Below are positions 1-8,180 of a stretch of DNA of 64,000 bases, piece by piece. Source of the DNA: Acuticoccus sp039034015 (GTDB lineage Bacteria > Pseudomonadota > Alphaproteobacteria > Rhizobiales > Amorphaceae); NCBI GenBank assembly GCA_039034015.1, contig JBCCBM010000003.1:1-64000 (forward strand), in the 5' to 3' direction. The translations under genes were made by a program, and so were the position numbers. The notes below the pieces were generated by a model, which made no database searches, was not told the origin of the DNA, and saw only the letters and a list, made by a program, of their open reading frames with translations. Position 1 is the first letter of the stretch; each line of letters begins with the position of its first letter.

Positions 1-149
1 CGGCACGAGCCGGTCCGACGCCACTCATCGTACCAACGGATCGCGGTCGACGGGGCCACGTCGAACCGGGCCGCGGCTTGGCGTCGGGACAGACCCCGGT
101 CGATGGCGTGAACGACACGAAGATCATGGGACAAGAGCTTGGGCATCAT
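1..149 (-). CDS. IS630 family transposase, N-terminal part (cut by window edge)
   Basis: Reading leftwards from the ATG at 149, the first 49 codons encode a protein beginning MMPKLLSHDLR, followed by VVHAIDRGLSRRQAAARF and DVAPSTAIRWYDEW. This is a helix-turn-helix of the kind found at the start of IS630-family transposases, where residues about 8-45 bind the element ends. The DDE catalytic domain would lie beyond base 1 and cannot be judged, so it is unknown whether this copy is intact. The start is a tandem ATGATG. The neighbouring genes up to about 1960 are broken, which fits a degraded accessory segment. Confidence 0.7.
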   Translation of the reverse strand, partial: MMPKLLSHDLRVVHAIDRGLSRRQAAARFDVAPSTAIRWYDEWRRTGSC

Positions 150-210
150 GACTGGCCCTCCAACGCCAGCCATGACCGTGAATCAGACTTCAACTGATTC
201 GGGAATCCCC
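1..210 (-). mobile_element. IS630-type insertion sequence, one end only
   Basis: The window opens inside an insertion sequence whose transposase reads leftwards off the edge. Read on the minus strand, the proposed outer end is GGGGATTCCCGAATCAG, bordered by a TA at 211-212, which fits the TA target duplication of IS630/Tc1-mariner elements. A subterminal inverted repeat GAATCAG (180-186) / CTGATTC (194-200) could be a transposase binding site. The other end lies outside the window, so the boundary is inferred. Confidence 0.6.
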
Positions 211-453
211 TACCGATTCAAAACGAGCGCGAGCCGCTCTAGAACGGCTTTTTGTGAGCCTCCCAAGACTGGGCGGTTCACCACAATGGAGTGAGGCATC
301 GGAACCCGGCGTGAGATCGCCCGGGTCCGGTGCCCAAAGGTCCGGCCTCATTGGCCGGCGCGGGGGTGCCGGCGATCCTAGGTCGGGAGCGGTCGCTGTC
401 GCACATCCGCGGTGATGACCGGATGTGCCCCTCAGACTTGAAAGATCATTTCA
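211..453. other. Non-coding stretch between the insertion sequence and the mddA remnant
   Basis: No convincing gene is seen here. It holds the proposed TA junction of the insertion sequence and a small hairpin, AGCCG / CGGCT followed by five T (about 232-253), which could be a weak plus-strand terminator of a gene lost to the left. No strong promoter or ribosome binding site precedes the ATG at 454. Confidence 0.4.
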
Positions 454-1206
454 ATGGCCCGCTCAGTTGTCTTCGCCTACGGCGTTGTTGCCTATGTCCT
501 TTTCCTCTCGGTCTTTGTCTATCTCGCCGGCTTTCTCTTAGAAATTGCCGTACCAAAGGCGATCAACGATCCGCCCGGCGGTGCGTTGGAGCCTTCTGCG
601 CTCCTCATCAACGTCTCGCTGATTGCCCTTTTCGGGGTCACGCACAGCCTGATGGCACGGGGCTGGTTCAAGCGCTGGCTGACGCGGTTCATTCCCGCCG
701 CGGCGGAGCGTTCCACCGACGTGGTGCAATCGAGCCTGTGCCTGGCGCTTGCCATGGGGCAGTGGCGCGCGATGGACGCCACGATCTGGCAGGTGGAGGG
801 GGCGGCGGCGTTCGTCTTTTAACTGGCGTTTGCCCTCGGCCTTGTGACTTTGCTGCTCTCCACCTTTCTGATTGATCACTTTGGGCTGTTTGGTCTCGCT
901 CAGGTGTTTGCAACCCTTTCAGGGAAACAGCTCGCCGCGCCGCAATTCAAGACGCCTCTGCTTTACAAGATCGTGCGCCATCCGATGCAGCTTGGCATCG
1001 TGATCATGCTTTTTGCTACGCCGCACATGACAGTGGGTCACCTTCTCTTTGCTGGCGCAATGACCGCCTATGTCTCCGTCGGCCTTTGCTTTGAAGAGCG
1101 TAGCCTTTTGCGCACCTTCGGCGCCCGGTACGCCGCTTACCAGGCTGAGGTGCCCATGCTTTTTCCGGCTATCCGTCGCGCCCGCGGCGAGCCTACACTC
1201 AAGTAA
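454..1206 (+). pseudogene. mddA: Broken methanethiol S-methyltransferase (MddA-like) gene
   Basis: One reading frame runs from the ATG at 454 to the TAA at 1206 (251 codons) but is interrupted by an in-frame TAA at 820-822. Both halves match the MddA branch of the isoprenylcysteine-methyltransferase-like membrane proteins, which methylate methanethiol to dimethyl sulfide with SAM. The first half has hydrophobic segments near residues 5-30 and 50-65 and the segment FGVTHSLMAR. The second half has LLSTFLIDHFGLFGL, VRHPMQLG, ATPHMTVGHLLFA and EERSLL. Compared with the usual family pattern, the tyrosine expected in HPxYLG is Q and an expected tryptophan before QWR is G, so other sites have decayed too. 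No good ribosome binding site is present. The stop lies where the family normally has tryptophan. Sequencing error is a less likely alternative. Confidence 0.7.
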
Positions 1207-1222
1207 TCGCATCCCATTTCGC

Positions 1223-1241
1223 GGCCAGAGTTACTCTGGCC
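1223..1241. other. Hairpin after the mddA remnant
   Basis: GGCCAGAG, a TTA loop and CTCTGGCC form a perfect 8-bp stem 16 bases after the mddA stop. It is followed by TAAAAAA rather than a T-run, so on the plus strand it would be at best a weak terminator. Confidence 0.35.
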
Positions 1242-1274
1242 TAAAAAATATCATTCAATCACGGAAGAAATACG

Positions 1275-1962
1275 ATGAGCACTGCCACAACAATTCAACT
1301 GCATGCTGCAGAAAAATTTGACAGCTGGATTATCAAGGACTGGTCCATGCAGATGGACATTTGGAAGAAGGCGTACGCACGGCTGGGGACCGAGTTTGCC
1401 CACGGCTACACCGATTTTCGCACCACGCTGGACCTCCAACAGCAGAGCGACAAAGCCTCCCTGGCCTTGGCGATGTTTGCCATGTCCATCCTCACCGCGG
1501 GCGCTGGCACGTTGGTGGAGGCCGCGCTCGGGGAGGCGTCGGTCCTCAAGCAACTGGCCTCGTCGACCGGGCAGACCGCGGCCATTGCGCGGCTGAAGGA
1601 GGAGATGGGCGCGGGCCTTGACAGCGGCGCCGCCCGCCCCGGCCGCTACTAGTCGTTTGCCGAGCGCGTTCTTGGTGGCAGGCTGCCCACCGATGTGACG
1701 ACGTTGATGAAGCTCGACAATGCGCGGCAACTGGATGGATCCGCAGCGCGTTATCAACACCGTTGGCCGTGTCGACACGCCGATGGAAAGCCGCAGGCTG
1801 CGGGAGTGGGCGAAGATATTTCGCCCAAAAATCTCACCAGGGTGGGACATTGACCAAGGCCGCAGCCTTGCCGACACGCCCCAGCAGGCGATCGCAAAGC
1901 ACGCCAAAATGCTGTCCCTTGCGACGGACCAGCTCGGCAAGCGCGATTGGGACAATCGCTAA
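1275..1962 (+). pseudogene. Broken hypothetical protein gene
   Basis: I do not recognise this protein. An ORF from the ATG at 1275 gives 125 residues with a mostly helical look, a hydrophobic stretch (LALAMFAMSILTAGAGTLV, residues about 63-81) and an abrupt end at a TAG at 1650-1652. The same frame continues sensibly past the stop (SFAERVLGGRLPTD). At about 1740-1770 the plausible coding frame shifts by one: an overlapping ORF ending at 1962 carries LREWAKIFRPKISPGWDIDQ and a charged tail. I infer one ancestral protein of about 228 residues with one nonsense and one frameshift change. A real 125-residue protein is the alternative. It sits beside another pseudogene and an insertion sequence. 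Confidence 0.45.
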
Positions 1963-1975
1963 CGGCGGCCACAGG

Positions 1976-2359
1976 TCATGCCTCTTCGGCGCTGGGGCAA
2001 AAGTCGATGTGGATGTGCGTGCCCATGGGGTCGCGCACATTGTATTGGACAAGATCAAGGCCGACGTCTTCAAGATCAACCCGCTCGAAGGCAATGTTGT
2101 TGGTCTTGAGCGTTGCCTCAAAGGCGGCCATCCCTTTGGCGCGAAACGCAAAATGCTCCAGCGAGACGTTCGCTTCGCCGGGGCGCGCGTTCACCTTCAC
2201 AAGGTGCACGACGGGGTTGTCGCCAAGGTAGAGCCACACGCCCGGGGTGCTGAAGGGCGGGCGCGCCCCGCGGGCAAGGCCCAGCACGCGCTCATACCAG
2301 TCGGCGAGGCCGTCCGGGTCATCGGTGTGCAAATTCACGTGGTCGAGCGCTGTCAGCAT
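1976..2359 (-). CDS. VOC (glyoxalase/dioxygenase superfamily) protein
   Basis: A 127-residue single-module vicinal-oxygen-chelate protein. Such proteins bind a divalent metal through His and Glu side chains and act as lyases, dioxygenases or resistance proteins, so the substrate cannot be read from sequence. Candidate ligands are His8 in LDHVNLHTDD, His69 in LEHFAFR, and the His residues of GTHIHIDF near the C-terminus. The ATG at 2359 is preceded by a GGAAGG-like site. A much longer frame extends upstream but only as antisense of the next gene, so it was cut here. It is divergent from the SMP-30 gene across 108 bases containing a strong palindrome, so both are probably controlled together. 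Confidence 0.8.
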   Translation of the reverse strand: MLTALDHVNLHTDDPDGLADWYERVLGLARGARPPFSTPGVWLYLGDNPVVHLVKVNARPGEANVSLEHFAFRAKGMAAFEATLKTNNIAFERVDLEDVGLDLVQYNVRDPMGTHIHIDFCPSAEEA

Positions 2360-2406
2360 TTTTTGGCCTTCCGTTTTCGTTGCGGCATCGTAGCACGCAA
2401 AAATTA

Positions 2407-2426
2407 TTTGTACGTACGTATAAATT
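2407..2426. promoter_or_regulatory. Palindromic operator candidate between divergent genes
   Basis: The 20-base sequence ATTTGTACGTACGTATAAAT is an almost perfect palindrome centred between 2416 and 2417, with a single mismatched pair (2411/2422) and a 10-bp perfect core. It lies 41 bases before the SMP-30 start and 48 bases from the VOC start, in an unusually AT-rich patch. Position and symmetry suggest a binding site for a dimeric regulator. The only regulator encoded in the cluster is the TetR gene at 8177. Which protein binds is inference. Confidence 0.6.
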
Positions 2427-2467
2427 ATGCTCTCGTATGACATCCGAGCGAGCGAGGGCGGAGCGCC

Positions 2468-3388
2468 ATGGCCACCAGTTTCACCATTGAGTGCGTGGTC
2501 GACTGCGCCAATCACCTGGGCGAAGGCCCGGTGTGGGACGTGGAAACGGGCGCGCTTTATTGGGTGGACAGCACCGGGCCGCGGGTCGGCAAGGACGCGA
2601 TCTGGCGCCTCGACCCGGCAAGTGGCGACGTGCGTTCCTGGCCGCTCCCCAAGGATGTGGGCGCGATGGCGTTGCGCGCGGGCGGCGGCGCAATCCTTGC
2701 GCTCACCGACGGGTTTTACACCTTTGACTTTGACACCGGCGCCATCACCCCCGTCGCCACGGTGGACGATGACCCCACCCGCGCCCGCCTCAACGATGGC
2801 AAGTGTGACCGCAACGGCCGCTTTTTCGCCGGCGGGATGGATGACAAGGAAGAGCTTGGCGTGTGCAGCCTGTGGCGGCTCGACCCCGACCACAGTCTTC
2901 ACAAGGTGGATGATGGGATCATCTGCTCCAACGGCCCCTGCTGGAGCCCGGATGACACCACGTTCTACTTTGCTGACACTTTTCAAAATGAGATCTGGGC
3001 CTACGATTACGATCTTGCCACGGGCACGCCCAGCAACAAACGCGTCTTCGCCTCCACAAAGGACGATGCCGGCTTTGCCGATGGCTCCACCGTCGACGAA
3101 GACGGGTGCGTCTGGAATGCGCAGGTGATTTCGGGCGATCTCATCCGCTACGCGCCCAATGGTAGCGTGGAGCGCAAGATTTCCATGCCCGTACGGAACA
3201 TCACATCAGTGATGTTCGGCGGGCCAGATCTTATGGATATTTATGTGACATCCATGGCGCGGGTCTCTCACCCCGCCACCCATGACAATTTTCAGGTCGA
3301 AACCAAACCACAGTTTGCCGCGGGTGCCCTCTTTCGCATCCGCGGCCTTGGCATTCGCGGTGTGCCCGAGCCGCGTTTCGCTGGCTAA
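2468..3388 (+). CDS. SMP-30/gluconolactonase/LRE family protein
   Basis: A 306-residue six-bladed beta-propeller hydrolase of the SMP-30/gluconolactonase family, which opens sugar lactones using one bound divalent metal. Family hallmarks are visible: the metal Glu in LGEGPVWD (Glu19), ARLNDGKCDRNGRFFAGG in the middle (the Asn-Asp-Gly ligand region), NGPCWSPDDTTFYFADT, and FADGSTVDEDGCVWNA containing the catalytic Asp region. The length is normal. The start at 2468 follows a purine-rich AGGGCGGAG. It is the first gene of a run (3412-11622) encoding a molybdenum hydroxylase, so a lactone produced by hydroxylation or oxidation is a reasonable but unproven substrate. Confidence 0.85.
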   Translation: MATSFTIECVVDCANHLGEGPVWDVETGALYWVDSTGPRVGKDAIWRLDPASGDVRSWPLPKDVGAMALRAGGGAILALTDGFYTFDFDTGAITPVATVDDDPTRARLNDGKCDRNGRFFAGGMDDKEELGVCSLWRLDPDHSLHKVDDGIICSNGPCWSPDDTTFYFADTFQNEIWAYDYDLATGTPSNKRVFASTKDDAGFADGSTVDEDGCVWNAQVISGDLIRYAPNGSVERKISMPVRNITSVMFGGPDLMDIYVTSMARVSHPATHDNFQVETKPQFAAGALFRIRGLGIRGVPEPRFAG

Positions 3389-3411
3389 CAACAAAAAGCG
3401 AGGGAGGAAAC

Positions 3412-4272
3412 ATGAAACCTGCAGCCTTTGACTATGCCCGGCCGGATAATCTTGCCGCAGCGCTCCAATTGCTCCGGCAGGGGGACGACACAAAGATCCT
3501 CGCCGGCGGCCAAAGCCTCGTCCCGATGATGAACACGCGCCTGGTGCGCCCCGCCCGCATCGTTGACATCAACCGCCTCACCGAGCTTGACTATATCGCC
3601 GACCGGGGCGACCACATCGCCGTCGGTGCCCTCGCCCGCCACGCTGCGGTCAAGGCCTCGCCCCTCATGGCGCAACATTTCCCCATCATTTGCGAAGCTT
3701 ACGACTGGGTCGCGCACTCTGCCGTGCGCAACCGCGGCACGCTGTGCGGCAACCTTTGCCATGCCGATCCTGCGTCCGAGATGCCGGCGATCATGCTCAC
3801 CCTTGGCGCCACGATGGTGCTTGCGAACGCCACCACCGAGCGCACCGTGTCGGCGGGCGAATTCTTCGTTGGCCTTTATGAAACGGTGACCGAGGCCGAC
3901 GAAATCTTGAAAGAAGTCCGCCTGCCAAAACCTGCCGCCGGCACCGGCTGGGGGTTTGAGGAGGTGTCCATGCGCAAGGGTGACTTTGCCTGGGCAACGG
4001 TGGTTGCAACCCTTCGCATCACGGGCGGGGCGATCACAGCGCCCGCCATCGCGCTGGCCGGCGTCGGCGATCACGCAACGCGCCTTGCCGAGGCGGAGGC
4101 CGCGCTCACCGGCAAAACGCCCAGCGACGCGCTCTTTGCCGAGGTCGCCAACCGGGCCGCCGCCGCCATCGATCCGCCCACCGCCGCTGCCGTCGACGCC
4201 ACCTACCGGCGCGACCTTGTGGCAACCCTCCTGCCGCGCGTCCTTCGCGCAGCCACCAACCGCGCCTCGTGA
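3412..4272 (+). CDS. Molybdenum hydroxylase FAD-binding subunit (CoxM/XdhB type)
   Basis: A 286-residue FAD subunit of the xanthine dehydrogenase/CO dehydrogenase family, passing electrons from the iron-sulfur subunit to an acceptor. The PCMH-type FAD domain is seen in AGGQSLVPMMN (residues 31-41) and RGTLCGNLCHADPASEMPA (about 108-126), where the family usually has TxGGN. The C-terminal third matches the CO-dehydrogenase flavoprotein C-terminal domain. An AGGGAGG ribosome site lies just before the ATG. It is followed directly by the 2Fe-2S and Moco subunits, giving the order medium-small-large usual for this class. Confidence 0.92.
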   Translation: MKPAAFDYARPDNLAAALQLLRQGDDTKILAGGQSLVPMMNTRLVRPARIVDINRLTELDYIADRGDHIAVGALARHAAVKASPLMAQHFPIICEAYDWVAHSAVRNRGTLCGNLCHADPASEMPAIMLTLGATMVLANATTERTVSAGEFFVGLYETVTEADEILKEVRLPKPAAGTGWGFEEVSMRKGDFAWATVVATLRITGGAITAPAIALAGVGDHATRLAEAEAALTGKTPSDALFAEVANRAAAAIDPPTAAAVDATYRRDLVATLLPRVLRAATNRAS

Positions 4273-4280
4273 GGTTTTTC

Positions 4281-4769
4281 ATGGACACCATCGCCATCCG
4301 CCTCACCGTCAACGGCCGCGCGCGCACCGCCAATGTGCCGCCGCGCATGCTCCTCTCCGACTTTATCCGCCACGAGCTGGCGCTCCCCGGCACCCATGTG
4401 GGCTGCGAGCATGGCGTCTGCGGCTCTTGCAACGTCCTGGTGGACGACAAGGCGGTCCGCGCGTGCCTGATGTTTGCCGTCCAGACCGATGGCGCCGCCC
4501 TCACCACGGTGGAGGGCATGTGCACCAAGGGGCTTGACGACATCCAAACCGCCTTTTGGGAAGAGCACGGCCTGCAATGCGGCTTTTGCACCCCCGGCAT
4601 GCTGGCCGCCGCCCACGAACTCTTGGCCGCCAACGACGACCCGTCCGACGATGACATTCGCGAGGCGATCGCGGGCAATTTGTGCCGCTGCACGGGCTAC
4701 GAATACATCATCAACGCCATCCGCTCCGCCGCCAAAAAGCGCCGCGAGCGGACGCTCGAGCCGGCATAA
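4281..4769 (+). CDS. Molybdenum hydroxylase 2Fe-2S subunit (CoxS type)
   Basis: A 162-residue subunit carrying two 2Fe-2S clusters that link the molybdenum site to FAD. The plant-ferredoxin-type cluster is held by Cys42, Cys47, Cys50 and Cys62 (GCEHGVCGSC ... RAC). The second cluster has Cys100 and Cys103 (QCGFC) and Cys135 and Cys137 (CRC). All eight ligands are present. I chose the ATG at 4281 because GAGG at 4271-4274 is well placed. An in-frame GTG at 4269 would overlap the upstream stop and add only four residues. It lies between its two partner subunits. Confidence 0.93.
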   Translation: MDTIAIRLTVNGRARTANVPPRMLLSDFIRHELALPGTHVGCEHGVCGSCNVLVDDKAVRACLMFAVQTDGAALTTVEGMCTKGLDDIQTAFWEEHGLQCGFCTPGMLAAAHELLAANDDPSDDDIREAIAGNLCRCTGYEYIINAIRSAAKKRRERTLEPA

Positions 4770-4780
4770 AGGAGGGACCG

Positions 4781-7249
4781 ATGGCCTCGCATCTTGACAG
4801 CAACATCATCCCCGAGAGCCGGCAACGGGAGGCGCCCCGCGCGGGCCTCACCTGGATCGGCCAGTCGATCAAACGGGTGGAAGACCCGCGCATCTTGTCC
4901 GGCAAAGGCGGCTATATCGACGACATTGTCGTGCCCGGCATGGCCCACGCGGCGATGGTGACGAGCCCCCACGCCCACGCGCGCATCGTCTCCATCGACA
5001 CGTCCAAAGCCAAAGCGCTCCCCGGCGTCATCGGCGTTTACACGGGCGATGATCTGGCAACTGTCGTCGACCCTTGTCCAAGCTTTGCCTCGCCCCCGGT
5101 GCCGCAGGACGCCATCGCCCGCGACAAGGCGCGCCATGTGGGCGAGGTGGTGGCCGCCGTCGTCGCCGAAAACCGCTACATTGCGGAGGATGCGGCCGAA
5201 CTCGTCGAGGTGGAGTGGGAGGTTTTGCCCGCCAACGTTGACATTGAGGCCGCCCTTCAGGCAACGGGCGATGCCGTCATCCACCCCGGCGCGCGCGACA
5301 GCAACCGCGCGCTGGACGAGAGCTTTTCCTTCGGCCCGGTGGACGAAGACTTTGCCGCCGCCGACCAAATCATCAAACGGCGCCTCCGCTGGAAGCGTTC
5401 CTCCGCCCAGGCCATCGAAACCTGCGGCGTCGTCGCCCAATACGACCAGTTCAAGGGCGGCTACACAATCCACGCCAACACCAACTTTTACAACTTTATC
5501 CCCTTCGTGGTCGGCGGCTCGCTCCGCGTCTCACCCGGTGAGCTTCGTATTGTGCCGGTGCTTGCCGGCGGATCGTTCGGCTCAAAAGTCTTCATCCACA
5601 AAATCATCATCATGACGGCCGGGCTCTCGCGTCTTGCCGGCGTCCCCGTCAAATATATCGAAGACCGGATCGAGCATTTTACGAACTCCGACAGCCACGG
5701 ATCCGACCGGCTATACGATGCTGAACTTGCCATCATGAACGACGGCACGTTCAAATCCCTGCGCTTCACGGTGCTGGATGACTATGGCGCTTACCTTCAG
5801 TTTGGCGTCGGCACCCATGGCAACGCGATGGCGCAGGTCACCGGCCCCTATAAGATCGGAAGTTTTGGGATGCGCGTCATCGCCGTCCTCTCCAACAAAA
5901 CCCAGCAAGGCCCCTACCGCGGTTTTGGCTCGGAGGTGACCAACTGGGTGATGGAGCGCATGGCGGACGCGGCCGCAGAAACCTTGGACCGCGACAAGGT
6001 GGACTTGCGCGAGCAAAACATGATCACGCCCGATGCCTTCCCCTACATGATCCCCACCGGCAACATCTACGATTCTGGCAACTTTCAAGCGGTGCTCGCC
6101 GAGGCCAAACGCCTCTTCGACCTTGAAGGGTGGCGCAAGAAGGCGGCCGACCTGCGGGCGGACGGGCGCTGCGTGGGCGTTGGCGTTGCCACCTGCATGG
6201 AACGCTCGGTCTATGGGCCGACCGAGTGGTGGTCGCTCAACAACAAAGAAACGCCCGGCTTCACCCTCACATCGACGCCGGAGGGGATTGCCGCGCGCAT
6301 CGACCCGTCGGGCAAAATGTTCGTCACCCTCCATTCGCCCATGGTCGGCAACTCGCCCGAAACGGTGGTGACGCAGATCCTCGCCGAGCGGCTCACCGTT
6401 GCGCCCGAAGATGTCGTCATCAACTACTCTGACAGCCAGACCGGGTTCAACGGCGTTGGCCCCCAAGGAAGCCGCTTCACCGCGATGATTGCGGGGGCGT
6501 GCGTGTCGGCCTCCATCAAGCTGGAGGAGCGGTTGAAGCGCTTTGGCGCCTATATGCTCCAGCGCCGTATGGAGGATGTGGAGCTGAAGGAGGGCCATGT
6601 GGCGGTCATCGGCGCGCCGGACCAGAAAAAGTCGTTCGCCGAAATCGCGCTCACCTCAAGCTTTTTCCGCCTCGCCTTCCCCGATGGCGACGAATACGAT
6701 TCCGGGATCGATTGCACCGCGGTCTACGATCATCCGATCTCCACCGACCCTGATCCCGACCGCAAACACCTTGGGATTTTCTATCCCATCGTCGGCCATA
6801 TCTGCCACATCGTCGCCGTGGAGGTGGACCCTGGGACGGGCAAAGTGTCCATCCTCGACTATGCCGCCGTGCACGACAATGGGACGATCGTGAACCCCAG
6901 GACGCTCGGCGGCCAGGTGTGGGGCGGCACCGCCAATGGGATTGGCACAACGCTGTCAGAAGAGTTCGTGTATGATGAAAACGGTCAGTTCACGAACCCC
7001 AACTTTGCTGAGTTCGCGATGCCCACCGCCAACGAGATGCCGACCAATTTTAAGCTTGGCCATGTAGAAACCCCCTCGCCGTTCACCGAATACGGCATCA
7101 AAGGGGGCGGGGAGGGCGGCCGTTTGGGCGCGCCGTCCGCGCTCACCAGCGCCATTGAGGACGCGCTCTCGGTGCACAACGTCAAAATCTCGTCCCTGCC
7201 GGTGACGCCGCCGACGCTGCGCCGCCTCATCCGCGAAGCAGGCGGGTAA
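4781..7249 (+). CDS. Molybdenum hydroxylase catalytic (molybdopterin) subunit
   Basis: An 822-residue catalytic subunit that binds molybdopterin cytosine dinucleotide and hydroxylates or oxidises an organic substrate. The N-terminal aldehyde oxidase/xanthine dehydrogenase a/b hammerhead domain starts at RVEDPRILSGKGGYIDDI. Cofactor loops include GGSFGSK and GPYRGFGSEV, and the C-terminus carries GGEGGRLGAPSALTSAIEDAL with the base-catalyst Glu. The active-site loop is not the AYRCSFR of form I CO dehydrogenase, so despite the cox-like order this is not a true CODH. The start at 4781 follows GGAGGG; a longer frame begins at 4682 but overlaps the small subunit. The substrate is unknown. The neighbouring lactonase and beta-keto acid cleavage enzyme suggest degradation of an aromatic, heterocyclic or sugar-like compound. 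Confidence 0.92.
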   Translation: MASHLDSNIIPESRQREAPRAGLTWIGQSIKRVEDPRILSGKGGYIDDIVVPGMAHAAMVTSPHAHARIVSIDTSKAKALPGVIGVYTGDDLATVVDPCPSFASPPVPQDAIARDKARHVGEVVAAVVAENRYIAEDAAELVEVEWEVLPANVDIEAALQATGDAVIHPGARDSNRALDESFSFGPVDEDFAAADQIIKRRLRWKRSSAQAIETCGVVAQYDQFKGGYTIHANTNFYNFIPFVVGGSLRVSPGELRIVPVLAGGSFGSKVFIHKIIIMTAGLSRLAGVPVKYIEDRIEHFTNSDSHGSDRLYDAELAIMNDGTFKSLRFTVLDDYGAYLQFGVGTHGNAMAQVTGPYKIGSFGMRVIAVLSNKTQQGPYRGFGSEVTNWVMERMADAAAETLDRDKVDLREQNMITPDAFPYMIPTGNIYDSGNFQAVLAEAKRLFDLEGWRKKAADLRADGRCVGVGVATCMERSVYGPTEWWSLNNKETPGFTLTSTPEGIAARIDPSGKMFVTLHSPMVGNSPETVVTQILAERLTVAPEDVVINYSDSQTGFNGVGPQGSRFTAMIAGACVSASIKLEERLKRFGAYMLQRRMEDVELKEGHVAVIGAPDQKKSFAEIALTSSFFRLAFPDGDEYDSGIDCTAVYDHPISTDPDPDRKHLGIFYPIVGHICHIVAVEVDPGTGKVSILDYAAVHDNGTIVNPRTLGGQVWGGTANGIGTTLSEEFVYDENGQFTNPNFAEFAMPTANEMPTNFKLGHVETPSPFTEYGIKGGGEGGRLGAPSALTSAIEDALSVHNVKISSLPVTPPTLRRLIREAGG

Positions 7250-7253
7250 GCTG

Positions 7254-8180
7254 ATGGCAAAGCGCCGCCCCGTCATCATCACCTGCGCCGTCACCGGCGC
7301 GATCCACACGCCGGCGATGTCCCCCCATTTGCCGGCAACGCCTGCGGCCATCATCGCCTCGGCGGTGGAGGCGGCGGCGGCGGGCGCCACCATCTTGCAC
7401 CTTCACGCTCGCGATGGCGCGACCGGCCGCCCCGACCAATCGGTGGAAGGGTTTCGCGCCATCGTCCCCGAAATCGCGGTGCAAACCGACGCGGTTCTCA
7501 ACCTCACCACCGGGGGCAGCCCCTATATGAAGGTGGAGGATCGCGTGTTGCCGGCCGCCACGCTGGCGCCCGAGCTTGCGTCCCTCAACATGGGATCCAT
7601 GAACATGGGGCTCTTCCCCATGCTCGCCCGCCACGACGATATTGCCGGGTGGGAGCGCGACCATCTGGAAGGCTCGCGCGATCTCGTCTTCAAAAACACC
7701 TACGCCGACATCACGCACGTCTTGGAGGCTTGCCGCGCCAACGGCACCCGGTTCGAGTTCGAGTGCTACGACACCGCCCACCTTTATAACCTTGCCCACT
7801 TTGCCGACCGCGGGCTCATCGAGCCGCCCTTCTTCGTCCAGACCGTGTTCGGCCTTTTGGGCGGGATCGGCGCCCACGCGGACGATATTGCCCACATGCG
7901 CCGCACCGCGACCCGGCTTTTTGGCGCCGACTACGTGTGGTCCGCGCTCGGCGCAGGGGCCAACCAAATGCGCGTTGCCGCAACCGTTGCGGCCGGCGGC
8001 GGCCACATCCGCATCGGCCTTGAAGATTCGCTCTGGGCAGGCCCTGGCGAACTTGCCACCTCCAACGCGCAGCAAGTCAAAATGGCGCTCGCGCTGCTCG
8101 AACCCCTCGGGATGCGCGCCGCAACCCCCGCCGAAGCGCGGCAGCTCCTCGGCCTCTCGCCCGTGCGGGCCGCAGCATGA
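7254..8180 (+). CDS. Beta-keto acid cleavage enzyme (BKACE, DUF849 family)
   Basis: A 308-residue TIM-barrel enzyme of the family typified by 3-keto-5-aminohexanoate cleavage enzyme. These use zinc and acetyl-CoA to split a beta-keto acid into acetoacetate plus a CoA ester. The zinc pair is visible as His49 and His51 in ILHLHARD, and NLTTGG and LNMGSMNMG match family loops. Substrates vary widely, so 'Kce' is too specific. It starts 4 bases after the molybdenum hydroxylase stop and overlaps the TetR gene by 4 bases, so it is in the same transcript. It implies that the pathway ends in a 3-oxo acid. Confidence 0.9.
   Translation: MAKRRPVIITCAVTGAIHTPAMSPHLPATPAAIIASAVEAAAAGATILHLHARDGATGRPDQSVEGFRAIVPEIAVQTDAVLNLTTGGSPYMKVEDRVLPAATLAPELASLNMGSMNMGLFPMLARHDDIAGWERDHLEGSRDLVFKNTYADITHVLEACRANGTRFEFECYDTAHLYNLAHFADRGLIEPPFFVQTVFGLLGGIGAHADDIAHMRRTATRLFGADYVWSALGAGANQMRVAATVAAGGGHIRIGLEDSLWAGPGELATSNAQQVKMALALLEPLGMRAATPAEARQLLGLSPVRAAA

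Noticed and set aside
1976..2986. A single 336-residue minus-strand protein
   Set aside because: Only the last 127 residues are VOC-like. The rest is the antisense of the SMP-30 gene.
3412..7249. CO dehydrogenase (coxMSL)
   Set aside because: The gene order fits, but the catalytic loop is GPYRGFGSE rather than AYRCSFR, so the substrate is not CO by known criteria.
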